From Candidatus Bipolaricaulis anaerobius (GTDB taxonomy: Bacteria > Bipolaricaulota > Bipolaricaulia > Bipolaricaulales > Bipolaricaulaceae), in contig NZ_LS483254.1 in NCBI RefSeq assembly GCF_900465355.1, forward strand, positions 310,001-374,000: a stretch of DNA of 64,000 bases. Reading direction: 5' to 3'. The position numbers were made by a program, and so were the translations under genes. The notes beneath the pieces were generated by a model. It did no database searches, was not told where the DNA came from, and worked only from the letters and a program-made list of their open reading frames with translations. Positions 58,408 through 64,000 of this stretch are shown in pieces. The first letter of the stretch is position 1. The number at the start of each line of letters is the position of its first letter.

Positions 58408-60123
58408 ATGCGTGGCATCTTCCGAGAGCTGTGGCGGTACCGCTGGCGCCTGCTCACTGGCGTCCTCGCTCTGTTCGTGGTGGATACCCTCCAGCTCATC
58501 GCCCCGCTCGTCGTGCGCAGCGCGGTGAACGACCTCGTTGCCGGGACGGGGGAGCACCTCGTCCGCTACGCCCTCTACCTGGTGGTGATCGCGGCGGTCG
58601 TGTTTGGGTTCCGGTTCCTGTGGAGGATCCTCCTCTTCGGCGCGGGGCGCCTCATCGAGCGGGACATGCGCAACCGCCTCTACGCGCACCTCCTCAAGCT
58701 CTCCCCCGCCTACTACGTCGAGCACTCCACCGGGGACCTCATGGCCCATGCCACGAACGATCTCGAGGCCGTGCGCCGCTCGTGCAGCCAGGGGGTCCTC
58801 ATGGCCTCGGACGCGGTGATCATGATCTCCGTCTCCCTCGCGGCGATGATCGGGATCTCCCCCCTCCTCACCCTGTACGCGTTCGTCCCCCTGCCGTTCA
58901 TCACCCTCGCCGTGGTCGGGTTCGGTCGGCTCATCCACCGCCGGTTCGAGCGGGCCCAAGCCGCGTTCTCGGCGCTCACGGAGCGGGTACGGGAAGCCCT
59001 GTCTGGGGTCCGCCTCCTGCGGGCGTTCGCGCGAGAGGAGGGGATCGAGGGGGCGTTCTCCGTCACGAACCGGGAGAACGTGGAGGCGAACATGGCCCTC
59101 ACCCGGGTGTCGGGCGTGTTCGACCCTGCCGTGGGGCTCCTCGCCGGTCTCGGGACGGTGATCATCCTCTGGTTCGGGGGACGGGGCGTCCTCGGCGGCA
59201 CGCTCAGCCTGGGGGACCTGGTGGCGTTCATGAACTACCTCGGGATGATGGTGTGGCCGATGATGGCCATCGGGTGGGTCGTGAACACCCTCCAGCAAGG
59301 AGCAGCCTCGATGAAGCGGCTGGACAGGATCTTCGCCGAGGAGCCGGACATCACGAGCCCCGCTGAACCGCTCCCGATGCCGTCCTCCCGGCGGATCGAG
59401 TTCCGCGATCTCACCTTCACCTACCCCGGCACAGCTCGCCCCGCCCTGCGGGACGTGAACCTCATCGTGGAAGAGGGAACGACCTTGGGCGTCGTCGGCC
59501 TCACCGGGTCGGGCAAGTCCACCCTCGTCCGTCTCCTCCCCCGCCTGTACGATCCCCCGCCGGGGACGGTGCTCCTCGGCGGAGTCGACATCCGCCTCCT
59601 CGACCTTGGGGAGCTGCGAGGGCAGATCGCGATGGCCCCTCAGGACGTGTTCCTCTTCTCGGCCACGTTGCGGGAGAACATCGCCTACGGCCGACCGGAG
59701 GCGAGCGAGGACGAGGTGTGGGAGGCAGCGCGCCTCGCCGGGCTCGCCGAGGAGGTCGCGTCGTTTCCCGATGGCCTGGACACGATCGTCGGGGAGCGGG
59801 GGGTGACCCTGTCCGGGGGCCAGCGGCAGCGGGTGGGGATCGCCCGGGCGCTCCTCCTCAATGCGCCGATCCTGATCCTCGATGACGTTCTGTCGTCGGT
59901 GGACGCCCAGGTCGAGGAGGAGATCCTCGGCCACCTGCGGGGCGTCCTGGAGCGGCGGACGGCGATCGTCGTCGCCCACCGCATCACCGCCGTCCGTGAG
60001 GCGGACCACATCATCGTCCTCGACGGAGGGCGGATCGTGGAGCAGGGGGACCACAGCCACCTCGTGCGCCTCGGGGGGCTCTACGCGCGGCTGAACGAAC
60101 TCCAGCAGGCCCTCGTGCGATGA
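58408..60123 (+). CDS. ABC exporter half-transporter, degenerate-site subunit
   Basis: 571 aa. Six-helix transmembrane domain (1-320) and NBD: Walker A GLTGSGKST (364-372), Q-loop PQDVFLFSATL, signature LSGGQRQRVGIARALL, Walker B LILDD with Asp in place of the catalytic Glu (LDDVLSSVD), H-loop VVAHRITAV. The Glu-to-Asp change marks the non-consensus half of heterodimeric exporters (as in TM287/288), so it does not mean a dead gene. The stop overlaps the next gene (ATGA). Confidence 0.92.
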   Translation: MRGIFRELWRYRWRLLTGVLALFVVDTLQLIAPLVVRSAVNDLVAGTGEHLVRYALYLVVIAAVVFGFRFLWRILLFGAGRLIERDMRNRLYAHLLKLSPAYYVEHSTGDLMAHATNDLEAVRRSCSQGVLMASDAVIMISVSLAAMIGISPLLTLYAFVPLPFITLAVVGFGRLIHRRFERAQAAFSALTERVREALSGVRLLRAFAREEGIEGAFSVTNRENVEANMALTRVSGVFDPAVGLLAGLGTVIILWFGGRGVLGGTLSLGDLVAFMNYLGMMVWPMMAIGWVVNTLQQGAASMKRLDRIFAEEPDITSPAEPLPMPSSRRIEFRDLTFTYPGTARPALRDVNLIVEEGTTLGVVGLTGSGKSTLVRLLPRLYDPPPGTVLLGGVDIRLLDLGELRGQIAMAPQDVFLFSATLRENIAYGRPEASEDEVWEAARLAGLAEEVASFPDGLDTIVGERGVTLSGGQRQRVGIARALLLNAPILILDDVLSSVDAQVEEEILGHLRGVLERRTAIVVAHRITAVREADHIIVLDGGRIVEQGDHSHLVRLGGLYARLNELQQALVR

Positions 60124-62198
60124 ACGGACACCACCACGGCTTCGAGGACGAGCAGCTCGGCAAGGCGATCGACTTCCGCCTCCTCGGGCGGATGATCCGC
60201 TTCGCCCGTCCGTACTGGCTCCTCTTCGTCTCGGCGTTCCTCCTCGCGGGGGGGATCACGGTCATCGAGCTCGCGATGCCCTACGTCGTGAAGACGGCGG
60301 TGGACACGGTCCTCGTCCTGCCGTGGCTCGAGGTGCGGGCCGATGTTCCCCCCGTCGAGGGGGCGATCCCCTACGATCCGGGCACGTTCCTCGTGGACGG
60401 GCGGACCCTCCCCGAACCCGTGCGCGCGGCGCTCGAGAAGGAGGGACGGGTCCTCCGCCGGTTCCTCGTCGTCCCCCCCGACGGGGCCGAGGCTGAGCTC
60501 GTCGCCCGCTATCCAACGGCGTTCCGCCTCACCTCCGCGGGATACGCGGCCCCCGAAGAGACGCTGCGGGGCCTCCCGAGCGGGGATCTTCTGCGGTTGC
60601 GGGCGTCGGCGATCCAGATCCTGGGGTTCCTCACCCTCGCCTACATTGGGTTCCTCCTCGTACGGTTCCTCTTCACCTACGGTCAGGTGTACACGATTCA
60701 GTACGCGGGGCAGAGGATCCTGTACGACATGCGGCGGGCCGTGTTCGGGCATCTGCTACGGCTCCCGATGAGCTACCTCGACCAGCAACCGGTGGGGCGG
60801 CTCGTCACGCGGGCCACGAACGACGTGGCGGCGATCAACGAGGTGTTCACCCAGGTCCTCGTCCGGCTCCTGCAGGACCTTCTCATGATCGCCGGCGTGT
60901 TGGGGATCATGTTCCACCTCAACCCCCGCCTTGCCCTCCTCCTCCTCGCGCTCACCCCGTTCATCCTCGTCCTGGCGTTCTGGTTTCGGAAGCGGGCCCG
61001 CGAGGCCTACAGCGCGGCGCGGCGGATCCTCGCCCGGATCAACGCCTACATCGCCGAGTCCCTGTCCGGGATGACGATCATCCAGCTCTTCCGCCAGGAG
61101 AAGCGCAGCATGGAGGCGTTCGCCGACATCAACCTGAGGTTCTTCCGGGCCCAGATGCGCTCCATCACCGTGTACGGCGTATTCGGGCCCGTGATCTCGG
61201 TGATGCAGAACGTGGCCCTCGCCCTCCTCATCTGGTACGGAGGTCGCGAGGTGCTGGCCGGGGCGTTCACCCTTGGGGCGCTCGTCGCATTCACGAGCTA
61301 CATCCGCATGCTCTTCCAGCCGATGGTGAACCTCTCCGAGCAGTACAACATCCTCCAAGCGGCGATGGTCGCTGCGGAGAGGATCTTCGGGATCCTCGAC
61401 GAGCCTACGGAGCCAACGGGCACCCGCACGCTTCCCGTCCTCCAGGGGGAGATCGAGTTCCGCAATGTGTGGTTTGCGTACAGCGACGAGGATTGGGTTC
61501 TCAAGGACGTGTCGTTCAAGGTCGCCCCCGGGGAGAGGGTGGCGATCGTCGGTCCGACCGGGGCCGGGAAGACGACGGTCGTGGGCCTGATCCTCGGGTT
61601 CTACCGTCCCCAGAGGGGGCAGATCCTCGTGGACGGGGTGAACCTGGCCGAGCTCGACCTCCACGACTACCGGCGGAAGCTCGCCCTCGTCCCCCAGGAG
61701 GTGTTCCTCTTCTCCGGCGACGTGGCGGAGAACATCCGGATGTGGGACGGGGTCGTCCCCCCCGAGGTTGCCGAGCAAGCGGCGAAGGCGGTCGGGGTCC
61801 ACGACCACCTCGTCCGCCTCCCCGACGGGTACGGGACCCAGGTCAAGGAGCGTGGGGTGCGGCTGTCGGTGGGGGAGCGGCAGCTTCTGTCCCTGGCGCG
61901 CGCCGTGGCGGCTGAGCCCAAGCTGATCGTCCTCGACGAGGCGACGGCGAACATCGACTCCCAGACCGAGGCCCAGGTCCAGCAGGCATTGGAGCGGGTG
62001 CTGGCCGGCCGCACCTCGATCGCGATCGCCCACCGCCTGTCCACGATCCGCAATGCGGATCGGGTCTTGGTCATCCACGAGGGGAAGCTCGCCGAGCAGG
62101 GGACGCTCGCCGAACTCCTCGCGAAGAAGGGCCTGTTCTGGGCGCTGTGGCAGCTCCAGTTCGCTGCCGGCGACGCGCCGCCCGAGCCGGCGGAATGA
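60120..62198 (+). CDS. ABC exporter half-transporter, catalytic subunit with extra extracytoplasmic insert
   Basis: 692 aa. A His-rich start (MNGHHHGFEDEQL), helix 1 (about 33-62), then an unusual insert of about 90 residues (69-157) before helix 2; the remaining helices follow. NBD: Walker A GPTGAGKTT (from 478), PQEVFLFSGDV, signature LSVGERQLLSLARAV, Walker B LIVLDEATANID with intact catalytic Glu, IAIAHRLSTI. Works with the previous subunit; substrate (drug, lipid or peptide) unknown. Confidence 0.92.
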   Translation: MNGHHHGFEDEQLGKAIDFRLLGRMIRFARPYWLLFVSAFLLAGGITVIELAMPYVVKTAVDTVLVLPWLEVRADVPPVEGAIPYDPGTFLVDGRTLPEPVRAALEKEGRVLRRFLVVPPDGAEAELVARYPTAFRLTSAGYAAPEETLRGLPSGDLLRLRASAIQILGFLTLAYIGFLLVRFLFTYGQVYTIQYAGQRILYDMRRAVFGHLLRLPMSYLDQQPVGRLVTRATNDVAAINEVFTQVLVRLLQDLLMIAGVLGIMFHLNPRLALLLLALTPFILVLAFWFRKRAREAYSAARRILARINAYIAESLSGMTIIQLFRQEKRSMEAFADINLRFFRAQMRSITVYGVFGPVISVMQNVALALLIWYGGREVLAGAFTLGALVAFTSYIRMLFQPMVNLSEQYNILQAAMVAAERIFGILDEPTEPTGTRTLPVLQGEIEFRNVWFAYSDEDWVLKDVSFKVAPGERVAIVGPTGAGKTTVVGLILGFYRPQRGQILVDGVNLAELDLHDYRRKLALVPQEVFLFSGDVAENIRMWDGVVPPEVAEQAAKAVGVHDHLVRLPDGYGTQVKERGVRLSVGERQLLSLARAVAAEPKLIVLDEATANIDSQTEAQVQQALERVLAGRTSIAIAHRLSTIRNADRVLVIHEGKLAEQGTLAELLAKKGLFWALWQLQFAAGDAPPEPAE

Positions 62199-62279
62199 GC
62201 GCCTTGCCCCGGACCACCTGTTCGAGCGCCTAAGCCCCCGCTCCCAAAGGAGTGCGGGATCCAACGTTGCCCCTGCCGC

Positions 62280-63413
62280 TCAGGCCAGCGCCCACTCGGC
62301 TGACAGGGCCTCGGCCTGCTCCAGGACCGTCCGCGTGGCCTGCTCCTGCTTGTCCGGCGGATAGCCGTACTTGCGCAGAACGCGCTTCACGAGCACCCGC
62401 AGTTGCGCCCGCACGTTCTCGCGGAGGGTCCAGTCGATGGTCACGTTGGCGCGCACCACCCGCACCAGCTCGCGAGCGATCGCCTGCAAGGTTTCATTTC
62501 CCAGAACCTGCACCGCGCTATCGTTCGTCTCCAGCGCGTCGTAGAAGGCCACCTCGTCATCCGTGAGCCCCAGTTTCTCTCCGCGTCGGCCCGCCTCACG
62601 TAGGTCCTTCGCCAAGGCGATCAATTCTTCGATCACCTGCGCCGTCTCGATGGCCCGGTTCTGGTATTTCTTGATCGCATTCTCAAGAAGCTCGGCAAAC
62701 GACCGGGCCTGCACCAAGTTCTTTCGCCCGCGTGCCTTGATCTCGCCTTCGAGAAGCTTGCGCAGCATTTCGACCGCCAAGTTCCTTTGCGGCATGCCGC
62801 GCACTTCCGTTAGGAACTCATCGGACAGGATCGAGATGTCCGGCTTCTTCAGCCCGGCGGCCGCGAAGATGTCGATGACCTCATCCGAAGACACCGCCTT
62901 CGAAACGATCTGCCGAATGGCGAACTCCACCTCTTCCGAGCTACGACGGCCTTCGCCCGTGCTCTTCGTAAGTACGGACTTCACGGCCTGGAAGAAGGCC
63001 ACGTCGTGCCGAATTTCCAGCGCCTTCTCATGCGGGACAGCGAGCGCAAACGCCTTCGACAATTCGCCCACCGCCTTCACAAGCCGATTCTTGCCGTCAT
63101 CCTGAGCCAGCACGTGTTCCTGCGCCGCCGGCAGCACCGATAGCCGCGCCTGCGGATCACCCGTAATCCATGTCGACCAGTCGAAGCCGTGGAATATTCC
63201 GCAACAAACCTCGTAGCGCTCCAGCATGACCGCCACGGCCTCTTCCTGATTAATAGCTGTCTGCCCCTTGCCCCCGCTCTCGGTATAGTTGGCCAAGGCC
63301 CGCTTTAGCTGGTCGGCCAGGCCCAGATAGTCCACCACCAGGCCGCCGGGCTTATCCTTGAACACGCAGTTCACTCGCGCGATGGCCTGCATCAGCCCGT
63401 GGCCGCGCATCGG
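62280..63413 (-). pseudogene. hsdR: Type I restriction enzyme HsdR, C-terminal fragment
   Basis: About 376 residues matching only the end of HsdR: the helicase motif VI region [14 protein letters not shown] at the first residues, then [16 protein letters not shown] and the DUF3387-type helical C-terminus ([39 protein letters not shown]). The nuclease and most helicase domains (about 600+ residues) are missing, and the motif VI arginine is Cys (ARVNCVF). In-frame reading upstream of 63413 meets a stop within five codons. No hsdM or hsdS is seen. The fragment keeps a long open frame, so the loss is probably recent. Confidence 0.85.
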
Positions 63414-63483
63414 CGACCGCCTCTATTTCCTCAAGGAGGATCTCAAAAGCCTCGTTGACTTCGTTCTCATCCACGGCGCTCAC
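63352..63483 (-). pseudogene. Truncated 5' end of an accessory gene joined to hsdR DNA
   Basis: A GTG at 63483 overlaps the upstream gene by 17 bp and encodes [24 protein letters not shown], the acidic coiled-coil start of a small helical protein. At about 63413 the sequence changes to hsdR DNA in another frame and the reading ends in nonsense ([12 protein letters not shown]...) at 63352. The break is therefore a rearrangement point in both genes. Confidence 0.55.
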
Positions 63484-64000
63484 CTTCGAGTAGATCCCGG
63501 AACTCCAGAAATCCACGGCTGCCGAGGTAGTGGATGATCCGCTCCGCTTCCTTCCCCGCGGTGGGATTCCGCAATGCCACTGCGAGGATCCTTCGGATAT
63601 GATCGCGGCTTGCGTAGAGCTTCCACCCTTCACGGTCCCCTTCGGCAAGTATCCTCAGGCATTGAGCTGATTCCACAGGATGGCTTTCCACAGTCCTTGC
63701 AAGATGCTCCAGCACCATATGTTCGGGGTCTGTCTGATGGACGAGTTGGAGCGATTCGAAAAGCTGCGCAATGGCCCAGCTCACGTCGAATTTGTCCGAT
63801 ACAAACCACCAGCCAAAGGCTGCCATTTCTTTCTCGAAATCGGAGGGCTGTTGTGCCTTCTTGGCGATGGCAAGACGCAGTTCCCACAACTTCTTGAGCC
63901 GATCCAGGATTTCTGCTGGAATATCCCCTTTCGTTTGCTTCAAAGCCCGCCCTACGAACTCTATGGCGTGACCCCGAAGGCCGTCTGGCGCCTTTTCCCA
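63467..64000 (-). CDS. C-terminal part of a large helical protein of unknown function (runs off right edge)
   Basis: The frame is open to the right edge, so 177 residues of the C-terminus are visible, beginning WEKAPDGLRGHAIEFVGRAL. The sequence is alpha-helical (RLKKLWELRLAIAKKA, FGWWFVSDKFDVSWAIAQLFESL, AQCLRILAEGDREGW, SRDHIRRILAVALRNP, IIHYLGSRGFLEFRDLL), suggestive of helical repeats at the end of a big STAND/SIR2-type or similar protein. No domain was named with confidence. The following gene starts inside its end, so the two were probably one operon. Confidence 0.65.
   Translation of the reverse strand, partial: WEKAPDGLRGHAIEFVGRALKQTKGDIPAEILDRLKKLWELRLAIAKKAQQPSDFEKEMAAFGWWFVSDKFDVSWAIAQLFESLQLVHQTDPEHMVLEHLARTVESHPVESAQCLRILAEGDREGWKLYASRDHIRRILAVALRNPTAGKEAERIIHYLGSRGFLEFRDLLEGERRG

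Noticed and set aside
58408-60123. Inactive ABC transporter because of the Walker B Asp
   Set aside because: Glu to Asp in one half is the normal state of heterodimeric exporters; the partner has the catalytic Glu.
62280-63410. Complete hypothetical protein
   Set aside because: The first residues fall in the middle of the HsdR helicase motif VI, so it is a fragment even though it has an ATG.
1-64000. tRNA, rRNA or CRISPR array
   Set aside because: Intergenic spaces were read; no cloverleaf-like segment, rRNA motif or regular direct repeats were found.

Overview
The window is GC-rich, densely packed bacterial DNA. Genes abut or overlap by 1-11 bp (ATGA and GTGA start/stop overlaps are common) and most starts carry a GGAGG-type ribosome binding site. 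It holds bacterial markers (uvrA, rmuC, ftsZ, pheS, mnmA) beside archaeal-looking energy genes (hdrABC, mvhADG, 2-oxoglutarate:ferredoxin oxidoreductase, aldehyde:ferredoxin oxidoreductase). That mix suggests a strictly anaerobic, H2- and ferredoxin-using bacterium; Bipolaricaulota/Acetothermia (former OP1) would fit. This placement is an inference and was not searched. No rRNA, tRNA or CRISPR was seen.

1-13433 (minus strand): one long operon in the order korC-hdrA-mvhD-mvhG-mvhA-protease-hdrC-hdrB-tfrB-tfrA-korD-korA-korB-fumA-fumB-malic enzyme. It encodes an electron-bifurcating hydrogenase/heterodisulfide-reductase-like module, a fumarate reductase-like pair, and the steps linking pyruvate, malate, fumarate, succinate and 2-oxoglutarate. 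I read it as an H2-driven reductive half-TCA branch: the high-potential electrons from HdrA go to fumarate, and the low-potential ferredoxin goes to the 2-oxoglutarate synthase.

13539-32312 (mostly plus): a GYD protein, a DUF922-like putative metalloprotease and a lipoprotein; a coupled uvrA-rmuC-aor-phosphoesterase-DUF4032 operon; two paralogous Cys-rich secreted proteins, one carrying a duplicated OB-like domain; a creatininase-family enzyme; a beta-helix protein fused to DUF192; a HAD phosphatase; an FtsZ with an extra N-terminal DnaA-domain-I-like module; and a secreted M1-like peptidase.

32309-47436: a polar amino acid ABC importer, a LemA/DUF2207/LemA-like trio, fructose-6-phosphate aldolase/transaldolase, a P1 peptidase-glutamine synthetase-U32-like trio, a fossil ABC-ATPase 5' end, a 7TM-GGDEF protein, a NUDIX hydrolase, a less GC-rich DUF1538 + P-II-like pair, and pheS without pheT.

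47495-64000: a nucleotidyltransferase, class II amidotransferase, flavin reductase, PolX, a DUF6485 protein, a phosphodiesterase, a cupin, mnmA, a dipeptide/oligopeptide ABC importer, DUF3467 and a heterodimeric ABC exporter. The right edge is a rearranged defence-type remnant: a headless hsdR joined to the 5' end of a different gene. Several genes have a TATAAT-like box only 6-12 bp upstream of the start codon, which suggests leaderless transcripts.
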